In this document: one piece after another, positions 12,901-26,200 of the stretch | Layout: each line of letters begins with the position of its first letter | How positions within the stretch are numbered: position 1 is the first letter of the stretch | NCBI GenBank assembly: GCA_013433145.1 | Contig: CM024186.1 | Location: 2,601,001-2,665,000, forward strand | Direction: 5' to 3' | DNA from: Ascaris suum | Taxonomy: Eukaryota; Nematoda; Chromadorea; Rhabditida; Ascarididae | Length of the DNA stretch: 64,000 bases | Made by a program: the position numbers and the translations under genes | Notes under the pieces: model-generated | What the model was told of the DNA's origin: nothing | The model's input: only the letters and a program-made list of their open reading frames with translations | Database searches by the model: none

Positions 12901-13646
12901 AAAAAAATCTAATAATGTTATAATATTGATTAAGTTTTTAATTTTCATGACATATTTCTTTGATATTTATTTGCTTTTTTTTTGAAATTTTTTAATGAAT
13001 GATTTTGTTAGAGTAACCAATATAGATTTATGATCGAAAGAGTTTTTTTTTCTTCACTATAAAAGAGGTCATTATTTTTAAGAATTAAATAAAAAAGCGT
13101 ATTGTATTTTGCGATTTTTTTATGGCAATGATTTCAAAATGGTAATGATATATGATTTTTTAGCGGAATACATATATCAACATTGAAAAGATTTTTTTTT
13201 TTTAGTGAAAAAGAAAAATAAAAATGGCAAATGATTTTAAAGTGAAGCGTACTTCTCACTAAAGCTCGATGCGGCATCCGCGAAAATAAGATTTCGGTTG
13301 CCACATAAACTCGTTACTAGAAAATGCTTTCACTTTGAATTTCTTAAGTTTATTTTCATATTTATTCAAGCAATATTTGCGTAATAGTGTTGCATCTTTT
13401 CTCTACGCTTCTATAAAGGATTGATTTTCAGCCACAGTTGCCGATATATTCCCTGATTTGAGTCGACTTTCCGCCAAATCTACTGAATATCGTAGTAACG
13501 GTTGTATCAGCTATGGATATGGTGAAGATGAACCGGACGCAGTCTATGACCTTCTACCTAGACAACGACGACGAAGTTGTTGTGCGGCTCTCTTAAAGAG
13601 AGCAATTGCACAGTCTCATAACCGTATGCAAATTGAACGCGCTTAA
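9926..13646 (+). CDS. F-box protein, five exons, frameshift in exon 1
   Basis: F-box proteins recruit substrates to SCF (Skp1–cullin–F-box) ubiquitin ligases through the F-box–Skp1 contact. Exons: 9,926–10,082, 11,068–11,251, 11,848–11,951, 12,593–12,786 and 13,432–13,646 (TAA). Phases agree at all four junctions. Exon 1 encodes MPNKVIQRICACL and then, one frame over, ERLVRLGMACKRFRKITEEIW; together they form a convincing F-box, but the switch at about 9,950–9,972 needs one extra base. Exons 2–4 contain leucine-spaced segments (ALESITLLC, SRLDLTM, LADLELCQHSFSFLKDLCV) suggesting irregular leucine-rich repeats that would bind substrate. The C-terminal exon has a basic RQRRRSCC segment. Total is about 300 residues. 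The target is unknown. The frameshift may be a sequencing indel, because every later exon is intact. Confidence 0.75.
10337..10411 (+). repeat. Perfect inverted repeat, 34-bp arms and 7-nt loop
   Basis: Arm 10,337–10,370 is the exact reverse complement of 10,378–10,411, with loop CGTTTGT. The motif TATGATTAAACGT also appears as a direct repeat just outside and inside the left arm. It lies in intron 1 of the F-box gene, so it would be transcribed as a 34-bp stem. Possibilities are a foldback mobile element core, a hairpin small-RNA precursor or an assembly palindrome. Confidence 0.85.
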
Positions 13647-13649
13647 CAC

Positions 13650-16320
13650 GTTACCTGGGACGATATCACACCTGATAAGTTCTGGTTTATGTGTGTTTTG
13701 TATACCAGCGAGTGGTCGTTTCGGGAATGGGAGGATTTTTTGCGGAAAGGTCAAATCTTACCTGAAGTCACGAATATGAATACTCTTAAAACTCAACTTT
13801 AAATTTTTCCAGTAATATTTAGATAACAAGGTGAAGTAATATTTTAATATTCGTTTTTTTTTGAGAAAATATATGGAAAGGGAAAAACGAAGAGATTTTT
13901 GAAAATAAATAAAATAATTAATGCAATTAAAACAAAAGCTATATCTGAACATTACATAGTTTAAAAATTATGTAAATGAAATATGTTTAGTATATAGCAT
14001 CACAATATTAGTCCAAACAAAAATAAGACCTTTGAACGGAGAAGGAATTCCTCTTATTGTAATGTTTTCAGTAGGCTAGCAATATACAATAATAATAAGT
14101 AAACAGTATACAGTAAGCAGTTAATAAGTAAAACTGAACGTATACAACACTTGTGACGGGTTCGCTCACTGCAAGAATTATTTTCATTATTTATTTTGAA
14201 AGAGCATATTTATTTGTTCGCTCAAAAATAACGCATAACTGTTTGTGACGTTCAAATAAAATTAAAAATTTCGAAGAAAAATTCAACTGAAATTGCAAAA
14301 AAAAAACTTTTCTTTAAAGCTATTACTGAATTTATTTTTAGGAAAATCAACGATATTGCTGTCGAATGAGTGAATAAAACTTCTTTTCTAAGGTAGTTTT
14401 AAAAAAAGATTCGAATTTCATATGAACATCACATCAGCGATGACTCTTTGAGTTGTAATATTTTGTCATCAATAAATAAAAAAATTTCCTCAATGCTTAT
14501 TGAAGAATCTCATATTTCACTCAAAAAAAAAATCCGCATTCACATCAGAACTATAACAATCCACAAGCAAATCTCGCAGAGTACGATAACCTCTCTTAAG
14601 CTCCATTTTTCCTGCAACTATAAGTTCCTCTAATCAACGATTCCATAGTTGATAGAAGCACAAAATTCTACTTTGATCAAAACAGGTCATCGTTAGTGAG
14701 CTTTTTATTTTGTTTTTGAAGGCTTTTTGAAATAAACGAAGAGTGATTTAGCAGTAAAAAGCAATTATCATACATAAATGTATAAGGCAAACAAGAAGTT
14801 TTTTTACAGCTTTCAAGAAACTAGAAATCTCATATTTATTGGATCGGACATTAACATTCATATTTCGTCTCTGAAGAGTTGATTCAACAGGCTAAACAAA
14901 TAGAGCGTCTCTCATATATGTGACCTCTGTTAAACTGAAACCAATCGTTCGATGAAATCATATCACATCATCGTCGCAAGCTCAAATTAAAGATGCTTAC
15001 CTGCAAGTCAAACATCAGAATTCGATTGATGCATCTGAAGTTTCCGCAAGCCTGATATCTTTTTTCATCAACAAATTCACCTGTTGAACTTAACATTTAC
15101 CAGCTTCGTCGAGCAGTTTTTGAATAATAGTTGCGCGTTGTACATGACGCGGTAAAAAGTTTAAATTTCTTTCATTTTTCATATCAGCCAAACTTCCGAA
15201 AGTGTTACCTAACACTGTTGCTTCGCTAGAATTTACGGCATTTACAAAGAAAAGCGGCATGTGGGATAGGATGGAGGAAGGATCGAAGCGGTACAGGAAG
15301 TTGTGCTTATGTGCATGCTTCATCGTACAATTCCACTAACGACCAGAAAAAAGGTGGACATATATGGACATATATAACACCAACGAGAAGATAGAAAACA
15401 TTCGGTAACTGCATTAATGTCGATAAACAAGTGTATCATAGTTTTCTTGCCTAAAATCTGAACTTTTGTCAGAGAAGTTCGTTCGGCTCGTAAAGTCGGG
15501 GCCGTTGCACATATTGGTTTGAGTGTTCCAACAAAACAAGATTTGCTGATCAGCTATAAGACCAGCTTACACTTTGACAGGCACTGCAACTGTAAGTTAC
15601 TGCAGTTATCAGCTATAACTCAAAGACCGGTTTTACACGACCACCAAAATTGTAGGTTCATAAATATTGCTTCCTACGCGCTAAGTGAAAAGTGGGCAGT
15701 GGTATACCTATAACGATTCACAGGCAAGCTATTAGTGGTGTACATCTAAATTGAGGTGATTAAAAATTACATGATGTGCTAATAAAATTTTCTTATCCAC
15801 GTAAAGAAGATAGTAAACAAAAGAACGTCGGTGATTTGTATCACGGTTAACGGCAATTGTTCAAAGATTGCTTATCAAATATAAACATTTGTTAGTTTTG
15901 CGGTATAATAAACAGTTCGCTTGTAAATTTATTAGCAAATCGCTGAAGATAACGTTTTAATGACGTAAACTTACAATTACATTTTATTTATTTATTTCAT
16001 TGTTATTGAACAATAAGCAAATTCGTACATTTATTTGAAATTATAAATTTCATTTACTCTATGGATCGAACACGTTAGACAGCCCTATCACAATGCGCCT
16101 TATCAATCATGCGTATCACTTATATATCACGCTTTATGTATAAATTTCCGGTTCATAAACAAAATGTCACTACTGTGAATAGAATAGCTAATAGAAACTT
16201 GCGCCAGTCATTCAGTGTGAGGATGCGCTAGAACACCAACATACGCCACAACTAAAAAAAAAAACAGAAAGCACAATGAGCCAAACAACGCGCCTCTAGG
16301 CATTAACATCTGTTGCCTAG
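13650..16320. other. Intergenic stretch downstream of F-box gene
   Basis: AT-rich sequence. Apart from the minus-strand ORF at 15,090–15,323 I see no exon-like frame with splice partners. The region from about 15,480 becomes less AT-rich toward the retrotransposon fossil and may contain its decayed upstream part. Confidence 0.5.
15090..15323 (-). CDS. Unrecognised 77-residue ORF, coding-like composition
   Basis: A minus-strand frame from ATG to TAA with mixed codon use. It contains FLYRFDPSSILSHMPLFFVN and ends with RATIIQKLLDEAGKC. The balance of hydrophobic and charged residues looks protein-like, but I recognise no family. It could be a terminal exon of a minus-strand gene or part of the neighbouring mobile-element debris. 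No adjacent exon was identified. Confidence 0.25.
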   Translation of the reverse strand: MKHAHKHNFLYRFDPSSILSHMPLFFVNAVNSSEATVLGNTFGSLADMKNERNLNFLPRHVQRATIIQKLLDEAGKC

Positions 16321-17500
16321 ATGCTGAACATAGAAAGCTATCGCCCTATTAGTTTGGCTCATTCCGCTTGTAAGATTTTCGAAATAATCGCTAAATATGC
16401 GCTAATGGATCGTTTTACGCGAAACACCGTTTTGAGTTCGTCCCTGATTCGGCTTCATCACTGGTCGGTTCACGATATAGCAACATATTCAGTGCTTAGA
16501 CGGTTGGCTGCTGTTGTTAATTATGAGAATTCAGATGGAAATTATGTATGTTGATTAAATTGAATGAATCTTTTGATGGGGTCTGTCATGAAAAACTACT
16601 CTTGAAATTAAAGAAAATATGTAGATTTTCTAGTAACAACTGCAAATAGTTGTCTCGCACTACACCCAATTCCGTGTAGCAAAGATGTTTTGCGACAATA
16701 TTCTGAGCAATATTAAGCTCTTTGCTGAGAATTTAAAAATATATCGTCCATTTTGTGATCCTGTCTATGACTTCCACATTCTACAGCAGGATCTTGATGC
16801 GTTCGTCAAATAGTCACAGTTATAGGAGCTAGTTTTTATCATCGATATGTCCTGAGGCTAAAACGCAAGTTTCTTTCTAATACAGATGTTCTTCATGTCT
16901 CTATGTTGTTCACTTGTTCACGACAGATGTTGTTCGTGATATTCAATGCAGTGTTCCACCGCTGCCAAAAAGTCGTCGAAAATTGCAAGCTGTATTCTCA
17001 GTGCTTCACAGCATAAATACATTCAGCATGATCGAAATGCCTTCATCGCTTATTGCCCGTCCCATTTTGGAATGCGGCACTCCTATATCGTCACCCTATT
17101 TGGTTTCTGATTTGAATTGTTAGAGAATATCCAGAAACGTTTCATCCGCACTGCGTTCCGCGAAATCTATCGTACTCCGTATCAGTCTGATTACACTACC
17201 ACCTTTGGATTTTAATCTTTGGATTTTAATCTGGAACCATTGGAATATCTTAATTTTGGCTTGATTCTTTGTTGTAAAGTTGCGTTCAGCATTTTCGACA
17301 TCCCGGTGTCAGAAGTATCTCAGTTTGAACATCTCCGCAGTCGAAATGCACATCCATTTCAGCTAGCCAAAAGATTTTGCAGTACAAACAATGTTCTGCA
17401 TAGTTTCCAGTTTTGCGTTACACGAGTCTGGAATTTGCTTCCCGTCGATAGCGTTAATGCACACACTCCTTCTGTTTTAACCTGCGGCTGAGTCGTTTCA
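16321..17500 (+). mobile_element. Degenerate non-LTR reverse transcriptase (jockey/CR1-like)
   Basis: Forward frames with stops and shifts preserve, in order, the landmarks of a LINE reverse transcriptase: SYRPISLAHSACKIFEII (about 16,336), then FDGVCHEKLLLKLKK (about 16,570; family pattern AFD-x-V-x-H-x-x-L), then IKLFAENLKIYR where the family has the catalytic FADD (about 16,715), SPYLVSDLN (about 17,090), and near the end HPFQLAKRF followed by TRVWNLLPVDSVNA, matching the WNSLP-type C terminus (about 17,425). The catalytic Asp-Asp is replaced and frames are broken, so it is inactive. The host splice pattern ignores it; it sits just upstream of PSME4. Confidence 0.8.
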
Positions 17501-17509
17501 GTCTCTACA

Positions 17510-18148
17510 AAGCTACCGTTCGCTTGAATTGTAGATTTGCGAACGCTCTGCTCCTTCTTGCTGTCCGTGCACACGTACACATACTTTTTTGGTGGCGTAA
17601 AAATCAACAAATAAGACTGTGTTCTTAAATGGCTAGCTCAATCTTTTTGATCATACTTTTCATTAAACGCTTTTAAATTTGAATTTATGCCATTTTATAA
17701 ATATGTTGCTGCGAATGCACTTAATTAGGTGAATTCACGTATTTTCCTTTTGACTATTGCCAAATATTTTTCTTATATGCATATTTGATAATTTTTTTCT
17801 CTAAAAACAGCAAACAGCGACATGAAATTTGCATATACATGCATAAATTCATCTTCCCGTTCAGTAATTCTACAAGCCATCTCTCTTTGCAAATGAAGAT
17901 TATTGTTTATATTTGCAAGAATATGCAAATTCCACGTATATTTACATCTATAAAAGGGTTGGATATATGAGGGAATATCATTGTTCACTATTGCCTTCTA
18001 CTTGTCGGCGCTTCTTCTCGATCTACTCCGATGGCACGTTTCATCATTGACTTCATGGGGGGAATAGAACTCCGTCGTTGACAGACTCAGTCGATTTCGG
18101 CATCACTTCAGCAACGACGACGTTTTGAGTTTACTATAATTTGATTGA
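17510..18148 (+). other. Spacer between LINE fossil and PSME4, includes probable PSME4 promoter
   Basis: The first part is probably the 3' tail of the retrotransposon fossil. Around 17,990–18,120 the sequence becomes less AT-rich and could hold a promoter, 5' UTR or short first exon of PSME4, but no initiator exon is demonstrable. No TATA box stands out. Confidence 0.35.
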
Positions 18149-18155
18149 TCTTCAG
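18149..18155 (+). promoter_or_regulatory. Acceptor before first recognised PSME4 exon
   Basis: ATCTTCAG ends at 18,155 and is followed by the open exon. If this is a trans-splice acceptor, translation would start at the first in-frame ATG, 18,195 (MYQKTFWQQ). If it is a cis acceptor, the start lies in an unseen upstream exon. Confidence 0.4.
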
Positions 18156-21100
18156 GGATCATCAGAATTAGCTGCTGTTCAATTACGTCGTCGTATGTAC
18201 CAGAAGACTTTTTGGCAACAAGCCCATTTGCCATATTTTTTGGATCTCGATCGTGAAGCCGATGATCAATTCTCTCGTATTAAAACAGGCTTAGCGGCAG
18301 CTATCATATTGCGTGATATTCGACCAGCTTTCGTGCATTTTATTCAAGAATTGAATAAGTAATATTATTTTATAGTTCATTGATTTGTTGAGAAAGTGGT
18401 TGGTGTGGTCGAAGTCCTTTTTTTTGATTGAAATATGCAACGGAAATTTCATCGGTCGTGACAAATTTTCAGTTTTTTTTTTGAATAAGGGAATCGTAAT
18501 AAGTGATCACTTTTAGAAATTTTTTAGCAACTAAAAATTTCCGTGAAATTTTCATCGATTTTTTTTCGAATGGTATTTGACCAATGAAATGACCGTCGGC
18601 ATTAGGAAATCCTATGTTCTTTCTGTTGGCTAGCAGTGCAACATATTCTTGTTCAGCGTTTTGTCAGGTTTTCAGGAGTTTTAACAAGTTCCATTTATAT
18701 AAGCTATCACCATTTTTGTCAAGAAGATATCACGAGTGATATTGCAGTTTATGAGTGGCCGATGTATGCATAGGCTGTCATTAGTGTTATCCAGAGCGTG
18801 ACTGTTCTTGTGACATGTCTGCAATTATTCTACTTACCTGTTCATTGACCCTTCCTTATTCATGAATTTTGTTGTAGTTGCCTGGATTATATGGGAGAGG
18901 TACAGTACGCCTAAACCTGCAATAAGGCCCATGGGATGGGAAAATGTCGAATGTTAGATCTATGTGGTAATATCTGGATTGCATTCATCATCTATTGTAG
19001 ATACATTGAGCTTTACTCGTATCGCTTCACAAAAGGTGATCACATTGAGTTGGTGCGTTTAATGTATCAATGTCTCTTCGAGGAATATTTCGATGAAGAT
19101 ATTATCAAAATATGTGCACGTACTCTCACCAATCTCCTCAGGTTAATGTGTTTGTTTCCGGATTTTAGTCATATGTTACAGAGATTTCTCAGGTGTTTAT
19201 TGAGACTGTTCCCTACCGGCGTTTACTATTTCTTCCCTGTCGAATCCTGGACGTTCTACTGATTGTTCCCTTCTGATCTTAGATATTTATTGATTGTTCT
19301 CTAGTGGAGATATTAATAGCAAATAAGTTGAACAACAATTTTGCAGATATCGACGTCTACTGAATAGAATGGATTTGTCATTAGGATGGCGACCATTGTA
19401 CGATCTTTACGTTAAATCAATGCAAGGCAAAACACCGAGGATCCCATCCGATGAAGAAGGCATCAGTGCGATTGAGGCAATGATCGCCGCCTGTAGATAT
19501 TATTTTCCACTTGAAGCAACTCGTGAAATTCTTGATGAGGTTTACTTTCACTTCTATAATTTCTATTTATTGTATAGAAGCCTAATGCTTTCAATATTAC
19601 CATTTGAAAGCGATTTCACTTCTACAGGGTTCGTTGAATGCTGAGATGATGACTGCTTACTTTCTCTTAGACAACTACATCGAAGAAGTTTTAGTGTGTT
19701 GTCGCAGCTGTTTTGATGATTCTTAAAGGCGCGTCTAGTCGCTCTTATTGCACCAAATGTCATTAAAGAACCATTGAATTATGAAAGCAACCTGTTGAAA
19801 ATTGAAAATATATTTGCTGTCGTAGGATATTTGGTCTTCAATGAAAATCTGCAATGGCGCAAATGTCGCAACATTACTATTTAAGGCGCGTCCATTTATT
19901 CATCCGTTTGATGGAAGCATGATGCGAGCGACTCGTGTGATGGCACTTTTCTTGCCCACTCGTCTCACACATGCCGAGCACGATAAATACGGCGCAAAAT
20001 TATGGATTGATGAAGCGTGGCATTGGTACACACTTTCAGATAACAACAACGGTTTTTGGGAGATCATGTTATTGCATCTTTTCTCGAGGTTATTTTCAAT
20101 AAGTATTTTTTCTTCCTCAAAGCATTTCTCGAAAGCGAGTGTTCAAATGAAGGCTTAGGAGAACAATTTTTGCATTCTCTATAGAAAGCACAAAAACAGC
20201 GTAGAAATGATAGCATAGATATATACAAAAGAACTCAGAGAAAAAGAAAATATAGAAAGATAGATGAGAGAAGATAAACAAATAAGAAAATCGTTTCACA
20301 GATGAAGGTAAAAGATAAAAGAAGAAAGAAAGAGAGTAATTAAAGATGGGAAGAAAGACAGAGATAAAAGTTTGTTTAGGGTTTTGTTTTTTCATATTTA
20401 TGGTTTTCACGTTTTTAATGTATCAGTTATTTTGTTCAAAGAATTCTTCAATAAACCCTAACAGATAGTCATTAATTTAATATCAGTTGTGATGACGTTT
20501 CTACGCTGCAGATTATCTTCGGAATCATGTGGATATTACAATTGGACAGATAAATTCGACATAATATTCAGTCGTGTTATGCGGATGTTCAGTCTTTCCG
20601 TGCGCAAAGATCAAATAACGGTCGGTGTTAGTGGGAATCGAGTGGATCTCTTTTCGACATGGATCGTCTACATGCTAGGTGGCAAGTCCGACGGGTTCGT
20701 TGATTTCATGATTGGTGTGCTGATCAGATGCGAGAAGCCTTAACCTTAGTGGATAAAATGTTTTCTCCAGGATTTAACAGGTTCGGAGGATAGGTCTTTC
20801 CATAACCACACAGTGAATAAAGTAACAGTGAATGCATTACAATGAATACAGGCATATCGTAACGTCGATGTACGCTAAGCGATCGTTGATATACTAGAAG
20901 AATCGAACTCCTTAGGAAGGTATCACCGACTGATGCACTATTGGAAATGTGAAGGGCTTCAACACTTAAATAGTTTCTTGCGTATCGGGAGCATCAACTG
21001 GCAATTGAACTTTTTTTGGATGTTTTAAGCATTAGAATTTGGCGTTGCTTCAATTATTTGAGAGGTTGCCGGATGATATCGTTGAACGTTTCGGAATATC

Positions 21101-23238
21101 TCTGCTGCTATTGATTTTCTATAAGAAAAAATTTGAAACCTCACTGAGATTTTTATATCTTGCATTCACATCGTATCCTACACACATGCGCATATGCAAA
21201 AGCCTTTTATTTCGATCAGCGCATTAGGCGATGATTGGCAGTGGATTGTTTCATGAGCAATTCGTGTTAAAGAATTTAACTGCTGGCTGTGTTTCACAAT
21301 TGATTGCCCGATACGGTTGCGTTCTAGGTCACTCATTGAATTCAATAGGATGTGTGTTGTTGGCTAGCTATCAAAATCTTCTCGTCTTAACTCTTACTCA
21401 CATTTTGGGCCAGTTGCCCGTTCCCTCTCCTCTCACCCCATTTGACCATTTCCCATCAAACTTTGAATTTTGGAGAATGCTTTCAGAGCACAAGGTCATT
21501 TGACACAGATGTTGAACTCCCTCGAGCCCTACTTCCATCCATCGAATACAGGCGAACATACAGAACGCCTGTTGGTTTTCCTCGTCGCACTTTGCAACGC
21601 CTTCGTTTCGCGACTTCACAAGGAGAGGTATTGTCGTGTCGAAGGACATGATGTAAGGAATCATGGTCTCATTTCAGTCGGCTGTCAGGAAAAAAACGAC
21701 GATTTTTCCATAGTTTACGCAGAATTTGAATGAAATGTTTATTTGCTTGAAGTGTTTCAGCCTTATTTCCACTCAGAATAGAGCAAACTCAGGGGCGTTT
21801 TTTTCGAAACTTTTGAAGTCAATATATCTACCATAAATGAGTATATATTCTTTCAAAGCAGTATGCATCACTAAATTTTTCCTCTCACGTTTTTTTCCAA
21901 GCGAAACGTTTTCAATAAATTCTGATAGTTTTTTCTAGCTTTTGACATTTTTGGAGGTTTGGACGACATAAATTGCCAAAAATATCACTTTTCAGGACTT
22001 GCTGTAGGTTATGCTCTCATTTAGCATTTTATGCAACAACAGCTCATAGTGGCATTCCTCTTTCAGTGCTGTGATAATGGCTAGTCTAAAGTGCATCGAC
22101 AGACTATCATTAGGAACTTCCGCCAGTTTTTTATATCCATCAATCCTTTGTGATAGATGGCATTACTGAGGAGAGCATGATGATCCTTAGTTTCCTTTCA
22201 TTTCCGCCTACCTTGTTGAGCAGCTGCTTCATAATATGAATATCCCATTTCACATCTGAAGTTATGGTTTCAGATTCCGCCATGGATGAAGCTAACTGAT
22301 GCGCAAATTGATTTATTTGTGGAGTCGATACTTCCTTGCGCTGAGTGGACAATTTTTGCAAAAGGACAAAACGGACTTACACCTCAGATTATGCGATCGT
22401 TGGCCTTTCTTTCACCAGGAATCGTCTTGCCCGCCATACTTGATGTGTATGCTACCGATTTCTCTCGAAATATTTTTAACCGCAACGTCTCTTTTGCATT
22501 TAATCGTTTCGGATTCTAATGAGAAGTTCCGGCAGAATTTATTTAAACCTCTATGAGTTCAAATAATGAAATAAATGGCCATTATAGATGAACGAAAAGC
22601 CATAAAGACATTGCTTATCATCGAAAGGCAATTGCGCTCTCTGATTCGACGCGTTCTTAGATGGCGCTAAAATGAAGGACACAACTGCCTTGAAAGAAAT
22701 TCTAAAATCTTCCTTCGAGACAAATCTGGTGAATTAATTAAGGTGCCATATTACTAGGCATGCTTCGATTGTTCTTTCTGAGCAGTTGGAATTGGCCCAT
22801 TTTGACTGAATAGATCGCAGAAATTCAGCGCAATAGCAATGCTATTGTCAAGTTTTCGCCTTAGAAAATTATACTTGGCTTGCTGTCGCATATAATACAC
22901 CCTTCAAACGTTGAGCAAATGATCATAGTATGTGATGGAATCTTCGAAATTCTAGATTTTTTTACCTGTAGATGAGGTAGGTAAGTTTAGTGATAGGTAA
23001 GTCGTTCTTCAGGTCGATTACATGAAAAAGACCTCCAACATAATCCAAATGTTGCAGTGTTTATCCCTCACTGTCGACGGTGGTGGAGCCACATCGCCTA
23101 GTTGAATCATTGAACTGTCTAGTGGCCGTATGTGTACCATTAGCTCGTGATGATGTACTCGGCCGTAAAAGACGACCTTTAAGTGAGACTGTGGAAAAGT
23201 TCCTTAAACTTCAAGAAGTGGCTCGAGAAGATGCTAAG
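18156..23238 (+). CDS. PSME4: PSME4 exon block 1 (N-terminal HEAT repeats)
   Basis: Exons: 18,156–18,358; 19,001–19,141; 19,347–19,539; 19,886–20,088; 20,512–20,694; 21,487–21,652; 22,274–22,446; 23,058–23,238. Every junction keeps phase. Landmarks are YIELYSYRFTK, LGWRPLYDLY, RPFIHPFDGSMM, LWIDEAW, TWIVYMLGGKSDG, LEPYFHPSN, RLHKERY, KLTDAQIDLFVESI and VVEPHRLVESLNCLVAV, all in the order seen in vertebrate PSME4. The donor after residues LPAILDV uses GTATGC at 22,447, which is what keeps the frame into the next exon. The first in-frame ATG is at 18,195. Confidence 0.9.
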
Positions 23239-26200
23239 GTATGCATTTCGGAAAGTTTTATACATCCGAGATTGAACTTATATATCCCAAACTATCATTT
23301 ATATTCGCCTGCCTTAGCTCAGATGTCTTTCTCAAACCCAATTTCTTCGACTCCCCTTCCTTCTTCCAGCTCAATTCCATTGAACCACCGATAGCAACTT
23401 TTGCTAGAATCTTTCTGCGAATAAATGACCATCAACGAATTTGTTTCTTAGAAAATTTCACGTAGCTATGTTGACAGTAGAAAGTGAATTTAAATCATTG
23501 TGTTGCTTATGAAATAAACAGTTCAGGATCAAGCAATAATCGCATCACTAAGTGCCACAAGAAAAGAGAAGAAGAAAGTGAAAGCAAGATATGCAACCCG
23601 GCATAAATTCGATCCGCCATCACAAGTACCATCGATTATCGGTTCACCCACTGATTCTAAAGAGATTGAAGTGAGTGCCATTGGCGTATTCCATTGTTCC
23701 TTCAATTGTTTCATATCCATATCAATAACTTACGAATAGTCAATGTATAGGACGTCATTAGATGCTTGATTGATGTATAACATTGTTAGAACTCAAAAAG
23801 TTGGAGATTTGCATAATTTAATCATCGCAACTTTCATATAAGGCCAGTGAGGGCATCACTAATATTTTTCTATTGCCAGTGCAAATTGCCACTGAAATTT
23901 TAGCTATGTTCATGATTCCCATACTCATAGAGTATTTCAAATGGAATAGATAGATAAAATTAGCTACTATTTTTTAGCGTTACATAACATGCTTCCTATA
24001 ATAGAAATTCGAATGCTTATCTATGCAAAAAAATTTTTTTTTGTTAGGAAAAGGCGTTCTTTACACGTTTTTTGCATCAACTTCAAAGAAGACTTGGAGT
24101 GGGCGTCAGTGGCGAGAGGATTGTTCAATTCCCTCAGCTTCCGACTATTCCAGGTATACATAAGTTGAAGGCTTGAAGGCTTCGTTTTCTCAAAAAGATG
24201 TGAGGATGTCTTCCGTAAAAAAGTTTCAGATTCTTCTGTAAGATCAGATCGCACGTTCTTACTATATAATGAAGAAAATATAAGCTCACTTGTAGTAATG
24301 CACATTAGGAGAACTAGTATGCATGTGTCCAGGAAAAGAATGATATGAGTTTTTCCCTGGAATGATATGAGTTCCCACATTCGGAATCAACTAAGTTCTG
24401 GAGCTGCGCGACAGCTGTCTCAGGATACCATCAACCCGGTAATCGGTTCTCATCGATCTCTTGGTTGACCGTCGAATCGATCACAGCAAGGTGTAAAACA
24501 TCCTTACTGTCTCTCATTCCCCTCTCCCAACTCCATCCAGGCGTTGATAGGATGTTTCCGCAATCTGGCCGCTAGTTAATAACTGAATTCACTCTTCGTC
24601 ATTACTTGTGTCGATATGTTCTCTTTTCTGCAGTTGTTAAAATCAGAGCTGTCTTTAGAAGGATCAAAAGGTTCCGCAGAATCGGAATCTGGCGAGTCGG
24701 CGGAATCTGGTGAATCTGGTCAAAGCGCTGAAAGTGCATCTGCATCGGTATCCACCGATTCATCCGCACCTTCTGCTAATGCTAGTGCAGCTAGTGCTGA
24801 AGGTAGCTAAAAGTTCTACGAAATTCGTTTGACTATAGTAGAGGGTTTTACTCAGCTGCCGTTATTTTTCTCTGCAAGAATTTTTCTGCATTAATTCGGA
24901 GTAATTTGCTGATGCAGATAATGTAATATATCCCATTTGATGTTAACAGAAGGGAGGCTAACAATTGGAATGATGAGTCTAGACATGGAATGTGGACAGG
25001 AAATACGGTATCGGATTTTCTACCGGACCTATTTTAGTGATTAGAGAGAAATTCTTTTCGCGATTAGGAGAATTTCTGGACGGAAGATCTATCATGAAAT
25101 TAATCTTCAAGAAATACAGCAACATACATAGCGGCAAGCGATCTGCTATGGGATTTTGCTAATAACGACCTAGTCATGAGATCCTAGAACTGCGGCCACC
25201 CATTTAACTTCCTATAGATGTATGAGCTCAGCTCTCTATGTAATGAGTGATTAAGTTTTAGAACTGTTATTTGCGAGTTCCTTTGGTGAAATATCCCACC
25301 TCAAAGGTATCATTTTAGCGAAGAAAACCGTTGATGCAGAACCAGCACCCGTATTGCAATGCACAAAATATTGTTCATCAAACACACGCCCAGCATTGAT
25401 TTTCGATGAACGTGCTGCTTTTACAGGTAAGTTTATTGACACCTGTGTATTATATTGAGTATTTGTTTGTTACATAAACGTTAAGCTTCTTTCTTGTAGA
25501 GCATTCGAGATCCTGAACGAAAACGTGCATACGTAGGCCTCTGGATTCACCTTCTTGAGGTGGAGGTGCTAAACCTGCTGAATTGCTAAATAATGAAAGC
25601 TCTGCTTGTGAAAGTTTTGTCTCTTTTCAAAGCGCAAATACTACACCTTTCCATAAATCAGCTTGTGTATTTCATTCCGGTTCATGATGCAACGGCGACC
25701 GGTGAGCGTGAAAAATGCATGCAGATTTGAACATATGTCACTGCGCTTCTTTTATAACAGCTTGCATATTTGTAGTGCTAGTTTAGTATGAGGCGTCTTC
25801 TTGAATAATTTCTTTGTGGTTCTGTGTTGGATTGATGTGGTCACCTAGAGAAGTGAATGAAAACACTTTCAATGAATGCGATTTCAATGCATCTGTGACA
25901 TTGAGTTATTGAAACTGATTGAGCCATGTTTTTTATAACATGAGGGCTATTGTAAACTAAAACTAAATGGTGAGATTATGGGGGTAAGGTTATCGCTCGT
26001 GGTGCTTGAAGTCCTGACGGTATTGCAGCGCTGATGAACATATGATTCGAACAGGCCAATTTGCAAAGGATATAGTGCACACCTTTTCCCACCCTTTGTC
26101 GGACTTATCTTGTAGACAACTGTGCCTGAGTGACTTAAAGTACTCCCAATTAATAAGCTAAAACGAAAAGAATAAATGCATTTTATGTTTACGATAAAAG

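Noticed and set aside
21036..21227. Frame LALLQLFERLPDDIVERF resembling a PSME4 helix
   Set aside because: The flanking exons (ending 20,694 and starting 21,487) already join in phase and cover the matching family segment. This frame has no place or donor.
24424..24490. Possible extra PSME4 exon (GYHQPGNRFSSISWLTVES)
   Set aside because: Fits the upstream phase but leaves a phase that the next exon cannot accept. Kept only as a candidate in the insertion region.
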